From Bryobacterales bacterium (GTDB lineage Bacteria > Acidobacteriota > Terriglobia > Bryobacterales > Bryobacteraceae): 64,000 nt of DNA. Made by a program: the position numbers and the translations under genes. The stretch is taken from positions 1 to 64,000 of the forward strand of contig JAFAQY010000080.1 of assembly GCA_019261985.1 (NCBI GenBank), in the 5' to 3' direction. Below, one piece after another: positions 39,621-49,288 of this stretch; the first letter of the stretch is position 1; the number at the start of each line of letters is the position of its first letter. The notes beneath the pieces were generated by a model. That model had not been told where the DNA came from. It searched no databases and saw only the letters and a list, made by a program, of their open reading frames with translations.

Positions 39621-41090
39621 ATGAAATCAAGATTATCGGGGCGCGGCTGGCTTGGTCCGGTTGCGATCGTTAGCGTGTTGGCGATGGCCGGTTTCTATGA
39701 ACTAGGGGCGGCCACGGGAGGGCAGATTTCGAATCCGCCCGCGAAAATCATGTCGACCACGCGTTCGGAAGCGGCGGCGGGGCGCGGGTATTCGGCGGTG
39801 GTGAAGAAGGTTTTGCCCGCGGTTGTGAATATCTCGTCTTCGCGCGTGGTGAAGAATTCGGAAAACGCGGAGGGGATGGATCCCTTCCTAAGGCAATTTT
39901 TCGGCGATCAATTCGGCAACAGATTTAACGTTCCCAAGGAGCGGATGGAGAAGGCGCTTGGTTCGGGCGTGATCGTCAGTCCGAACGGATACATCCTGAC
40001 GAACAACCACGTGGTGGATGGAGCAAAAGAAGTGTCCGTAACGCTGTCCGACAAACGCGAAATGAAAGCTCGCGTGGTTGGAACCGATCCACGGATGGAC
40101 ATTGCCGTTGTGAAGATTGAAGGCAATAATTTTCCCGCTCTGACGCTGGGAGATTCTTCGAAGGTACAGGTTGGGGACGTGGTTCTGGCGATCGGCGATC
40201 CGTTTGGAGTCGGCGAGACGGTCACAAACGGCATCGTGAGCGCGCTGGGACGCGGCGGATTGGGAATTGAAGAAGTTGAAAACTTCATTCAAACCGACGC
40301 TCCGATTAACCCGGGCAACTCGGGCGGCGCGCTAGTGGACGATGAAGGTCACCTGATCGGAATCAACACGGCCATCGTTGGCAGTTCCGGCGGAAGCCAG
40401 GGAATTGGATTTGCGGTTCCGATCGATATGGCCCGTCACGATATGGATGAGATCATCGCGCACGGCAAAGTGGAGCGCGGATACTTGGGCGTAGTTCCGC
40501 AAGATATTACGCCTGCGCTTGCGAAGGCGATGAATGCCGGCACCATGAACGGAGCGCTGATTGGCGATGTTTCTCCGAACAGTCCGGCTGCGCGCGCGGG
40601 CGTGAAACAGGGCGATGTTGTGGAAGCCATCAATGGGCAGCCCATCACGAGCGCGAACGAGCTGAGACTGAAAATCGGATTGCTGGATCCCAACGCGAAT
40701 GTAACCCTTCGGGTACTTCGCAACGGGCAAACACGGGATCTGGCGGTGACGTTGGGCGAGTTTCCGTCAAATCAAGAACGGGCGAGCGCTGAAAAAGGCG
40801 CCGGTTCCGAGGGCTCGGCTCAAGGACTGAACGTCGAGACGCTTACGCCCGACCTCGCGCAGCAGTTGAAGCTGCCCGTTTCCACGAAGGGCGTGGTCGT
40901 GGATTCGGTGAGCGAAACCAGCAAAGCGGCGGAAGCCGGTCTGCAGCGCGGCGACGTAATCGAGCAGGTAAACCATCAAGCTGTCGATAATGTCCAGCAG
41001 TTTCACCAGGCGATGAGCCAGACGCAACCGGACCAGCCGGCTTTGCTGCTGGTGAATCGCGAAGGTAGCACGATGTTCCTGGCGATGTAG
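39621..41090 (+). CDS. Do/HtrA family serine endopeptidase with PDZ domains
   Basis: GSGVIVSPNGYILTNNHVVDGA, DPRMDIAVVKIE, INPGNSGGALVDDEGHLIGINTAI. Confidence 0.95.
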   Translation: MKSRLSGRGWLGPVAIVSVLAMAGFYELGAATGGQISNPPAKIMSTTRSEAAAGRGYSAVVKKVLPAVVNISSSRVVKNSENAEGMDPFLRQFFGDQFGNRFNVPKERMEKALGSGVIVSPNGYILTNNHVVDGAKEVSVTLSDKREMKARVVGTDPRMDIAVVKIEGNNFPALTLGDSSKVQVGDVVLAIGDPFGVGETVTNGIVSALGRGGLGIEEVENFIQTDAPINPGNSGGALVDDEGHLIGINTAIVGSSGGSQGIGFAVPIDMARHDMDEIIAHGKVERGYLGVVPQDITPALAKAMNAGTMNGALIGDVSPNSPAARAGVKQGDVVEAINGQPITSANELRLKIGLLDPNANVTLRVLRNGQTRDLAVTLGEFPSNQERASAEKGAGSEGSAQGLNVETLTPDLAQQLKLPVSTKGVVVDSVSETSKAAEAGLQRGDVIEQVNHQAVDNVQQFHQAMSQTQPDQPALLLVNREGSTMFLAM

Positions 41091-41117
41091 CGCTGGCTGT
41101 CTACACGCTGGGACCAG

Positions 41118-41169
41118 CGGCCGGATTCGAGTTGTTCCTCCGAGGCTCGAGTCCGGCCGTTTTGTATTT
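41118..41169 (+). terminator. Rho-independent terminator
   Basis: CGGCCGGATTCGAG...CTCGAGTCCGGCCG (one G-U) followed by TTTTGTATTT. Confidence 0.8.
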
Positions 41170-41268
41170 ATCGAATCCCAGTTTGAAAATTGATCCACAG
41201 GTGATGGGGCCGTATGGTTGGAGGGTGAAGTTATCAGGCCGGGCCCCGCGGTATCGGAAAAGCTGAAG

Positions 41269-42147
41269 TCATTGGATCTTGTCCAGGCCCTCGGTCAGTT
41301 CGATGGAGACGCCCCAAGGGTCGACGATCATTGCGGTGGCGATGTTGTTCATGGCTGCGTCTCTTTTCCTGTAAGGCCGATTCAGGGTTATCCCCTTCGC
41401 TTGGAGCGCCTTGCAGAACGCCTCCAGGTTCTTCACTTCAAATCCCACATGATCTACAACACGGCCGGCTGTGGGGACGTGAGTGATGGACTGATCGCCT
41501 TCCCACCGGAAGAAGTTGAGGCTGTATCCGACGCCGGGCAGATCGGCGCCGATAAAAAAGTCGGTTTGTCCTGAACGCAAAGTCGCATTGAACGCCTTCA
41601 TATACCATTGCTGCATCTCGACGTACTGTTTGTTGATGAAATGGATATGATGCGCCACAATGGGCGGCGCGTCTTTTTGATCGCTGGTAACCAGCTCGAT
41701 TTTCACTCCGTCCGGGCCTAGAAAATAGGCGAAGCGTCCATACACGGCCGACGTGCCCGACGACGCGGGCGGCGCTTCACCCGGCTTCGGCTCCCGCCCG
41801 GTGGTTTCTTGATATCCCGCGCCTGCCAGCTTAGTGGCCATTGCCGGTACATTTGGCACTGCGAAGCCGATGTGATCGAAGGCGGTGCCGCGTGTCGGGC
41901 CGGTTGGCTTCTGCGCGTGAAGGAAGATGAACGCGTCGGGAAATTCGATTACCTCGATCTGGCCGAACTTTAACGGTCTGCCGCCCAGCGTGCCTGCCCA
42001 AAACTTCTTATGCGCTTCGATGCTGGTGACATTCAGGTGATAGTGCCCGATGCGGACCGGCGCGTCGGGATGACTTACAAGTTGCGCGCAAGCAGGCCCC
42101 GCGGCATATGACAGCAGAACGGGCACAGCGACAATAGCCGTCCTCAT
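41269..42147 (-). CDS. Exported VOC (glyoxalase-like) family protein
   Basis: Signal peptide; HYHLNVTSIEAHKKFWAGTLGG, DHIGFAVPNV, DHVGFEVKNLEAF, DPWGVSIELTE. Confidence 0.88.
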   Translation of the reverse strand: MRTAIVAVPVLLSYAAGPACAQLVSHPDAPVRIGHYHLNVTSIEAHKKFWAGTLGGRPLKFGQIEVIEFPDAFIFLHAQKPTGPTRGTAFDHIGFAVPNVPAMATKLAGAGYQETTGREPKPGEAPPASSGTSAVYGRFAYFLGPDGVKIELVTSDQKDAPPIVAHHIHFINKQYVEMQQWYMKAFNATLRSGQTDFFIGADLPGVGYSLNFFRWEGDQSITHVPTAGRVVDHVGFEVKNLEAFCKALQAKGITLNRPYRKRDAAMNNIATAMIVDPWGVSIELTEGLDKIQ

Positions 42148-42157
42148 TAACGCAGCC

Positions 42158-43030
42158 CTACTTAACGTCGGCGAGTCCTTCCGTCATTTCAATATTCGTC
42201 CCCCACGGATCCTTGATGAAGGCGATGGCGATGCCAAGCTGCGGCACCTTGGTGTAGGGACGATCCAGTTTGATGCCCTGCTCTTCGAGCTTCTTGGTGA
42301 ACGCCTCCAGGTTTTTGATCTCGAAACCAATATGATCTATGGACCGGCCGGTAGTGCCGACGGTCGGCTCGGTCGTCGGCGTGAAGTTCAGGAATACTCC
42401 GGGCAGTTGATCCTGGACGAACGCGGACCCCGGATTGGCCCGAAGCATGGTAGCGCCGAACGTCTTTGCATACCACGCCTGCATCTCCGTGTTCATCGGC
42501 CCGAAGAAGTGGATGTGGTGAAGCTGGATCGGAGCCTTTTGCGATTTGACTTCGACGAACTCTATTTTGACGTCCTCCGGACCGAGCGCAAACGCGAGGT
42601 TGGTGGTGGGACTGGCGGCCGCGATATCGTCGGTCACCTTGACGTTGGCCGCGACCGAATCGGTGGTGATCATTTTGAAGCCGTTCGCCTTGATCTTTGC
42701 TACAAGCGGCTTGAGATCGGGAACGGAAAAGCCGATGTGGTTAACCGTGGTGCCGATCGAACCGCCGGTCGGCGCCTGCATCGGACGGAAAAAGATCAGC
42801 ACATTCGGGAACTTTACAATTTCCTGTTGCCGGTCGCCGGAGCCGATCTTGGTAACGACGCCGCCCAGGGTGTCGGCATAGAACTTCTTCTGCGCGTCCA
42901 TGTTCGTCGTATTCAGATGGTGGTGCCCGTATACGACCGGACCTTCTCCGGCAACAAGAATCTGCGCACGAGCCGGCAGGAACAGCAGCATACTCAGGCC
43001 GACTCCGGTCAATACACGCTTCATGAACAC
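42158..43030 (-). CDS. Exported VOC (glyoxalase-like) family protein, paralogue of the neighbouring gene
   Basis: Signal peptide; HHHLNTTNMDAQKKFYADTLGG, NHIGFSVPDL, DHIGFEIKNLEAF, DPWGTNIEMTEGL. Confidence 0.88.
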   Translation of the reverse strand: MFMKRVLTGVGLSMLLFLPARAQILVAGEGPVVYGHHHLNTTNMDAQKKFYADTLGGVVTKIGSGDRQQEIVKFPNVLIFFRPMQAPTGGSIGTTVNHIGFSVPDLKPLVAKIKANGFKMITTDSVAANVKVTDDIAAASPTTNLAFALGPEDVKIEFVEVKSQKAPIQLHHIHFFGPMNTEMQAWYAKTFGATMLRANPGSAFVQDQLPGVFLNFTPTTEPTVGTTGRSIDHIGFEIKNLEAFTKKLEEQGIKLDRPYTKVPQLGIAIAFIKDPWGTNIEMTEGLADVK

Positions 43031-43150
43031 CTCCTCACGCCATTTCTATAGAATTTCGCTTACGTCATCACTTCATGACGACGGCAGCTTCATCGGACGA
43101 TGATACCGCGATGGCCGACCGCCCAGGTGGCTCAGCATTTTCAGAGTGTG

Positions 43151-45631
43151 TTACTTGGCGCCAAACACGCCCTTCCATTTCCGCATAACCAGTTCGGCAA
43201 GACTCATTATGACGGCAGCGGCCAACAAACCCGGCCACAGTTGCAGGCTTGTCATGATCGAGCGGCGGCCTGGTTCGAATACATCTCGCGGGTCGGGCTG
43301 ATACCGGCCGCCCGTGAACTCGGCGACTTGCTTCAAAAGCGCCGTGTTTGAGCCGTAATCCTGCAGCTCGGCTTCGGGCCGGTAAAGTCCCGCCTCCGGA
43401 AATGCGCGCGAATCTTCAACCGGACGCACGCGGAACAGGCCCTGCCGCGAGCCGACGTTCAAGCGCCCGCGGAACGTGCCCGCGGCGACTTTTTTCACGG
43501 GAATCGGTTTACGGAAATTATCCGGTCCGAGAACGAAAATTTCGGGGATCTTCGCGGGATCCTCCACCTCGCGGCCCAGCCGGTAATCCACGACGAGGTC
43601 GCTCTCGGCGCTATCGAAGGTAAGCACCGCCTCGCCCGCTTGCGAGCGCGGCAAAAGATCGCGCGTCACGTTCGTCCAGAACTTGTCGTAGCCTTTCCAA
43701 TTCACCCAGTCAGTGGCCCAGCGCGTCTTGGCGTCGGAAGTGAACACAGCCGACCGGCCCAGTCCATACTGCCAGCGGGCGAGCAGCGGCTCCTTTCGAT
43801 CGACGCGCAGGATGGTTTCGGCGGACGGCTTAGCGATGAACCGGACGTAACCCTTCAGGGGAGGCGCGGATTCGATGCCGACTCCTTCCAAAATCTCGGC
43901 ATTCTTCACAACCTCCGGCGGCATCTGCTTTTCGACAGCCGTCGAGCCCGTGTGCTCCAGCACGTCATGCAGGAGGATCTGTTCCAGCCCTTGCGGCTCG
44001 TTCAAGAAGTACGATTTGCCGCCGGCAAACTGGGCGATTTTTTCAAGATACGACCGGTTGACGTCTTGGCCGAGGCCGACGGTGGATATCGTGATTTTGC
44101 GATTGTTGGCCTGCCGCGCCAAGTCGAAGCTGTCGCCTTCTTCGGAGATGCCATCGGTCAGCAGAACGATGTGCTTGTAGGCGGCGGTAGTGGGAAGAAC
44201 CCGCTGAAAGGCTTCGGTGAGCGCGGGCGCGATTTGCGTGCCTCCATCGGGCCGGATTCCCGCGATCATTTTCTTGATGTTGGCCCGGTCCTCAGCCTTT
44301 CGCATGGTGACTGCCCACTCGAAGCTGTTATCGAAGATCAAAACTCCCACGGTGTCGATCGGCCGGAGATTTTCAACCACGCCCGACGCTGCGGCGCGCG
44401 CCAGTTCGATTTTGCGGCCCTCCATCGAAGAGGATTTATCGATGATGAGGACCACCGCCGTCCCTTCAGGCGAACGTGGAGGCGCCAGCGTCGCGGGAAG
44501 CGCGCGGTTCAGCGCGTCTTCCTGGTTCTTGTCTTTTTCGATGTAAACGCTGTGCTCGCCGGCGATAACCAGGACGCCGCCGCCTTCCTTCTCGTACTTT
44601 TCGATTTTTTCCTTGAACGCGACGGGCGTGCTCTCCAGGTCCAGGTTATTCAGGATCACTAGTTGGTAATCGTTCAAGCGGGGCGAGGAGATATCGCGCG
44701 TGCGCTCAAGCTCGAACTGTGCCGCCGTCAACGTTTGCGCGAGATGCGAATCGAGGTCGGGCGGATCGTCGGAGATGTAGAGCACCTTGGGTTTCCGCAG
44801 CATCACCGCCTGTTCGAAGCGGATATCGCCGCCGTCCTCCGAGTGAACCGAGATCGAGAGATCCAGAGCGCCAGGCGTGTTAAGGCTGGTGTGCAGGCGG
44901 ATGGAATTCGAGCCGGCCTGAAGCGGCGCTTGCATTTTTCCGAGCATGCGCCCTTCGGCGTCTAATTCGATTTGCGCGGACTCGGCCTTGGGCGCCGAAA
45001 CAACCAGGTCGATAGGAAATTGTTCTCCCGTAAAGGCCATGGAGGGAAGGCTGATGGACTCGAGCCGCAATGCAGGGCGCGTTCGACCCGATAGCGGAAA
45101 AGTGTCGATGGGGATGCCGAGCTGCTGCGCCTGCCACGCGGCGCGGGCAATGCTGCCCTTGTTCTCCATGCCGTCTGAAATCAATGCGACGCGCGGCACT
45201 AATCCGCCCGGCAGCGAGGCGACGGCTTCGCGAACGGCGGCTTCGAGATCGGTGGCGCGGCCGGCCTCGCCCGAGGTCTGGCGCAGGGTCCATTGCTGCG
45301 ATTCGCCGCGGTCGAGATCGCGGGTGGAACGGGCGAAAGGCACCACGCGCATCCAATGCCGGCCTTGCGCATCCCGCATGTCGCGGGTGAGTTGCGAAGC
45401 CTTTTGCAGGTCTGGGGAAGAAACGCTTGCCGATGTGTCCACCAGAACGGCTAACGCAACTTTGGTTTCCTGAACGCTGAGCTTAGGCTGCGCGAGCGCA
45501 AGCAGGATTGCGGTGAGCGCCAGCGCTTTTAACGCCAGAGCCAGCCGCCGCCGTGTGCGAGACCACTCCCAAAGTCCCCATGCGATAGGGAGCCAGGCGA
45601 TGGCCAAAACCCAGGAGCGGTCGAAAGTCAT
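43151..45631 (-). CDS. VWA-domain membrane protein (BatA/glutamine-amidotransferase-like)
   Basis: VVLIIDKSSSMEGRKIELARAAASGVVENL (MIDAS), VVLAVLVDTSASV, VLLTDGISEEGDS; TM segments at both ends. Confidence 0.88.
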   Translation of the reverse strand: MTFDRSWVLAIAWLPIAWGLWEWSRTRRRLALALKALALTAILLALAQPKLSVQETKVALAVLVDTSASVSSPDLQKASQLTRDMRDAQGRHWMRVVPFARSTRDLDRGESQQWTLRQTSGEAGRATDLEAAVREAVASLPGGLVPRVALISDGMENKGSIARAAWQAQQLGIPIDTFPLSGRTRPALRLESISLPSMAFTGEQFPIDLVVSAPKAESAQIELDAEGRMLGKMQAPLQAGSNSIRLHTSLNTPGALDLSISVHSEDGGDIRFEQAVMLRKPKVLYISDDPPDLDSHLAQTLTAAQFELERTRDISSPRLNDYQLVILNNLDLESTPVAFKEKIEKYEKEGGGVLVIAGEHSVYIEKDKNQEDALNRALPATLAPPRSPEGTAVVLIIDKSSSMEGRKIELARAAASGVVENLRPIDTVGVLIFDNSFEWAVTMRKAEDRANIKKMIAGIRPDGGTQIAPALTEAFQRVLPTTAAYKHIVLLTDGISEEGDSFDLARQANNRKITISTVGLGQDVNRSYLEKIAQFAGGKSYFLNEPQGLEQILLHDVLEHTGSTAVEKQMPPEVVKNAEILEGVGIESAPPLKGYVRFIAKPSAETILRVDRKEPLLARWQYGLGRSAVFTSDAKTRWATDWVNWKGYDKFWTNVTRDLLPRSQAGEAVLTFDSAESDLVVDYRLGREVEDPAKIPEIFVLGPDNFRKPIPVKKVAAGTFRGRLNVGSRQGLFRVRPVEDSRAFPEAGLYRPEAELQDYGSNTALLKQVAEFTGGRYQPDPRDVFEPGRRSIMTSLQLWPGLLAAAVIMSLAELVMRKWKGVFGAK

Positions 45632-45646
45632 GAACAGCCAAATCCA

Positions 45647-46552
45647 TCATAAGCCAGTGGATATTTTCAGACCGTTTTTGACGTACCGCATCGGTGCGGC
45701 CATCCATTCGCGCAAAAAACGCAGCGGATGGGTTTTGTTTAATCGCAAACCTAAGGGCAGGCTCGCGAAATACTTGCCTAGGGATGGGCGGAGAGGCTCG
45801 AAGAACTGATCGCGCCGGTCCATGCGCAGCGCGGTGTAGCCGAAGACCCACGACAGCGGAACGTAGCCGTAATGCCGGTTCAGCAGCGCGATTGACGCTT
45901 GGAAAACGTTGTCGCGCTCGCTCAGCGTCTTCGCTCGGCTATGCATGCGCGATCCGGATAAGTATTGCGGAATGGAGGCGAAACGGAATCCGCGCTTCGA
46001 CATGCGAATCCACAGGTCGTAGTCGAAGGGCAGGTTGATATCCGGGTCCAGGCTGCATTGTCGATATGCCGAGGCGCGGATGAAGGCGCTCGGCTGGCAG
46101 ATGAAGCAATCGCGGGCCAGGGTTTCGGCGTCAAAGGGCAAGGTAGGATAGCGGCGGATGACCGCGCCGTTTTCGTCGATCCAGTAGCCTTCGCCATACA
46201 CGACATCCACTTCCGGATGAGCGCCAAGGTACTCGGCGCCGGCGCGGATGGCTCCCGGCAGAAATATGTCATCGGCGTTCAGCCAGGCGAAAATTTCGCC
46301 GCTCGCTTCGAGGAATCCGCGATAGGCTCCGTCGGAGGGGCCTTTATCTTTCCCAGTGATAACGCGGAGGCGGTCCTTGTAGCGTTCGAGTATCGCGGGT
46401 GTTTCGTCCGTGGAACAAGCGTCGACCACGATGTACTCAATGGCCGGATAATCCTGCGAGAGCACGCTCTCGATCGTCTCCGGCAGGTAACGCGCCGTGT
46501 TGTAGGAGGGCGTGACGATACTTACAAGACGTAACCGCGGCTGGTCCATCAA
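45647..46552 (-). CDS. Glycosyltransferase family 2
   Basis: VSIVTPSYNTARYLPETIESVLSQDYPAIEYIVVDACSTDET; AWLNADDIFLPGA. Confidence 0.93.
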   Translation of the reverse strand: MMDQPRLRLVSIVTPSYNTARYLPETIESVLSQDYPAIEYIVVDACSTDETPAILERYKDRLRVITGKDKGPSDGAYRGFLEASGEIFAWLNADDIFLPGAIRAGAEYLGAHPEVDVVYGEGYWIDENGAVIRRYPTLPFDAETLARDCFICQPSAFIRASAYRQCSLDPDINLPFDYDLWIRMSKRGFRFASIPQYLSGSRMHSRAKTLSERDNVFQASIALLNRHYGYVPLSWVFGYTALRMDRRDQFFEPLRPSLGKYFASLPLGLRLNKTHPLRFLREWMAAPMRYVKNGLKISTGL

Positions 46553-46558
46553 ACAGCT

Positions 46559-47584
46559 TCAGCCGGCTGGCGCCAACTGCGCCCTCTCGCGAGCCATGTA
46601 CTGATCGTAGATCCACGCATAGGTCTTTTCGAGACCCACGCGCAGAGGAATACTCGGCTCCCAGCCGAGATAGTTACGGATCAGGGTGTTATCGCTGTTG
46701 CGGCCCATCACGCCTTTGGGTGCATCCAGGTCGTAGCGGCGCTTCAGCTTGATTCCGGCGATGGCTTCGACAATATCCACCAGTTGGTTGATGCTGACCA
46801 TCTCGGAAGAGCCCAGATTGATCGGCTCCAAGATCTCCGAATGCATGATGTCTTCGACACCCTTGATGCAATCGTCGATATACATGAAGCTGCGGGTGCG
46901 GGTGCCATCGCCCCAGATGACGATTTCGTGCCTGCCGCTCACCTTGGCTTCGATCACCTTGCGGCAGATCGCGGCGGGGGCTTTTTCGCGGCCACCATCC
47001 CATGTGCCGAACGGCCCGTAGACGTTATGAAAGCGAGCCACGCGCGTTTGAAGGCCGAAATCTTCGCGAAAGTGCCGGCACATCCGCTCGCTGAACAATT
47101 TTTCCCAACCATAGCCGTCCTCCGCCATGGCGGGATAGGCGTCTTCTTCCTTCAGGCCGGGATTGTTCGGATCGCACTGCTTATCGGCGTTGTAAACGCA
47201 TGCAGACGACGAATAGAAGAATTTCTGAACTCCGCACTGCTGCGCGGCCTGAAGCATGTGGGTATTGATCAACACGGATAGCATGCATAGAGCCTTATTG
47301 TTTTCGATGAAGCCCATGCCACCCATGTTCGCCGCCAGATTGTAAACGCGCTGCGCGCCGGCGCACACGCGGTCGCAGTTCTCCTTCAGATTCAGATCGA
47401 GGCTGAAATTTTCAACATCGGGGAAGTGCTGATACCATTCTTCGAACGGCTTGATGTCGACGGCGCGGATCTTTTCATACCCTTGGCGGCGGAATTCGGC
47501 GACCAGTTCGCCTCCGATAAAGCCGCCGGCTCCAGTAACGACAATCAAGTCGTTTTTCGTTGCCGAGGTGCTGTTTTGCTGCAT
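46559..47584 (-). CDS. NAD-dependent epimerase, GDP-mannose 3,5-epimerase-like
   Basis: VTGAGGFIGGELV; NLAANMGGMGFIENN; SSSACVYN; RFHNVYGPFGTWDGGREKAPAAICRK; GRNSDNTLI; start at MQQNSTSATKN (47584). Confidence 0.88.
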   Translation of the reverse strand: MQQNSTSATKNDLIVVTGAGGFIGGELVAEFRRQGYEKIRAVDIKPFEEWYQHFPDVENFSLDLNLKENCDRVCAGAQRVYNLAANMGGMGFIENNKALCMLSVLINTHMLQAAQQCGVQKFFYSSSACVYNADKQCDPNNPGLKEEDAYPAMAEDGYGWEKLFSERMCRHFREDFGLQTRVARFHNVYGPFGTWDGGREKAPAAICRKVIEAKVSGRHEIVIWGDGTRTRSFMYIDDCIKGVEDIMHSEILEPINLGSSEMVSINQLVDIVEAIAGIKLKRRYDLDAPKGVMGRNSDNTLIRNYLGWEPSIPLRVGLEKTYAWIYDQYMARERAQLAPAG

Positions 47585-47733
47585 TAAAGGGAAATGGTAA
47601 CAGAGATCCGGTGTTGCTTTATAATGTCTAATTAACTCCGCGTCCGGCACTCCCTGGCGATTCTCTCCCCCGCAGTCATGTTGAGTTTGACCAGCGGTAA
47701 TGCCCCGCTTTGCAGGTGATTTCGAAGGATCAA

Positions 47734-49101
47734 ATGAGAATTTCGATCGTCGGTTTAGGAAAGCTCGGATCGCCAATGGCGGCTGTGATGGCGCATAAGG
47801 GCCACACGGTCGTCGGGGTCGACGTGAATCCGGAGTATGTGGCGGCCATCAACGACGGACGGCCACCGGTAGAGGAACCCGGCCTCGCGCAGATGATTTC
47901 CGTGAACCGCGTCCGCTTGTCGGCAACGCCGGATTATGAAATGGCCGTCCTAAATACCGATGCGACGTTCATAATGGTGCCGACCCCGTCAAGCGAAGAC
48001 GGAAGGTTTTCCATGCGGCTCGTGCTTGCGGCCGCGGAAAGGATCGGCGCGGCCCTAAAGCAGAAAGATCACTGGCATCTGGTCGTGCTTTCGAGCACGG
48101 TGATGCCGGGGTCGACGGGCGGGGTGCTGGCGCCGGCCCTGGAAGCCTATTCGGGCAAGAAATGCGGGCAGGATTTCGGTCTTTGCTACAACCCGGAATT
48201 TATCGCGCTGGGGACCGTGATCAATGACATGCTTCGCCCGGACATGATCCTGATCGGTGAGTCCGACCCTCGCTCCGGAAAAACTCTGGAGCTGTTGTAC
48301 ACCGGTGTTTGCGAAAACAATCCGCGCATCAACCGGATGAACTACGTCAACGCGGAGCTTACGAAATTGTCCGTGAACACCTTTGTTACGACGAAAATTT
48401 CGTATGCGAACATGCTCGCGGAGGTTTGCGAGACTCTGCCGGGCGCCGATGTGGATGTCGTGACGCAGGCGATCGGGTGCGATACGCGCATCGGGCGCAA
48501 GTATCTGCGGGGAGCGATGGGTTACGGCGGCCCGTGTTTCCCTCGGGACAATGTTGCCTTTTCCGCACTGGCGCGAGCGAATGGCGTGCCCGCGTTGCTG
48601 GCCGAAGCTACGGATAAAGTGAACCGGCGGCAAGCGCCGCGATTGGCTGAGATGATCCGTTCGCATGTGGCCGCAGATCAGGTAGCCGGTGTCCTGGGCT
48701 TGTCGTATAAACCCCACACCGGGGTTGTTGAAGAATCACAGGGGCTGCAACTGGCGCAGGCGTTGCTATCGGCGGGAATTCGTGTGGTCGTCTATGACCC
48801 TGCCGCGATGGATAACGCGAAAGCTAAGCTTGGGGGAAATGCGATTTTCGCGAGCAGCGCCTCTGAATGCGTCCGGCAGGCCGATGCCTTCGCCATCACC
48901 ACATCCTGGCCGGAATTTGCGAGGATTTCGCCCGGCGACCTGAAGCGCACGGACGGATCCGTACTAGTACTGGATTGCTGGCGCATGCTCGACCGAGCGG
49001 CCTTTGCGCCGGTCTGCGACTACCGGGTGATCGGCGAAGGAGTCGATTCGGCGGCAGAAAGAGGCTCCGCGGTGTCGGCCCTGGCTTCCCACACGCGGTA
49101 A
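47734..49101 (+). CDS. UDP-glucose/GDP-mannose dehydrogenase family protein
   Basis: MRISIVGLGKLGSPMAAVMAHKGHTVVGVDVN; GYGGPCFPRDNVAF; LGLSYKPHTGVVEES. Confidence 0.93.
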   Translation: MRISIVGLGKLGSPMAAVMAHKGHTVVGVDVNPEYVAAINDGRPPVEEPGLAQMISVNRVRLSATPDYEMAVLNTDATFIMVPTPSSEDGRFSMRLVLAAAERIGAALKQKDHWHLVVLSSTVMPGSTGGVLAPALEAYSGKKCGQDFGLCYNPEFIALGTVINDMLRPDMILIGESDPRSGKTLELLYTGVCENNPRINRMNYVNAELTKLSVNTFVTTKISYANMLAEVCETLPGADVDVVTQAIGCDTRIGRKYLRGAMGYGGPCFPRDNVAFSALARANGVPALLAEATDKVNRRQAPRLAEMIRSHVAADQVAGVLGLSYKPHTGVVEESQGLQLAQALLSAGIRVVVYDPAAMDNAKAKLGGNAIFASSASECVRQADAFAITTSWPEFARISPGDLKRTDGSVLVLDCWRMLDRAAFAPVCDYRVIGEGVDSAAERGSAVSALASHTR

Positions 49102-49288
49102 GGCCTGCCCCGTTGCGAAGCCTAAGCCTATCAAATGGATAAAGCTCCAGGCTATGCTTCGGCCCAATCGAACTGATAAAAACAATCTATTGGTAATACG
49201 AATGAAACGCCGATAGACTGTAACACAAGCCAAGTCGCTTCCATTGCCAGCCTTGTCGCTGTCCATCCAAAAACAAAGAGGATTTTCC

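Noticed and set aside
43640-44662. Forward 340-aa ORF antisense to the VWA-domain gene
   Set aside because: Shadow ORF; the VWA MIDAS motif on the other strand is well supported.
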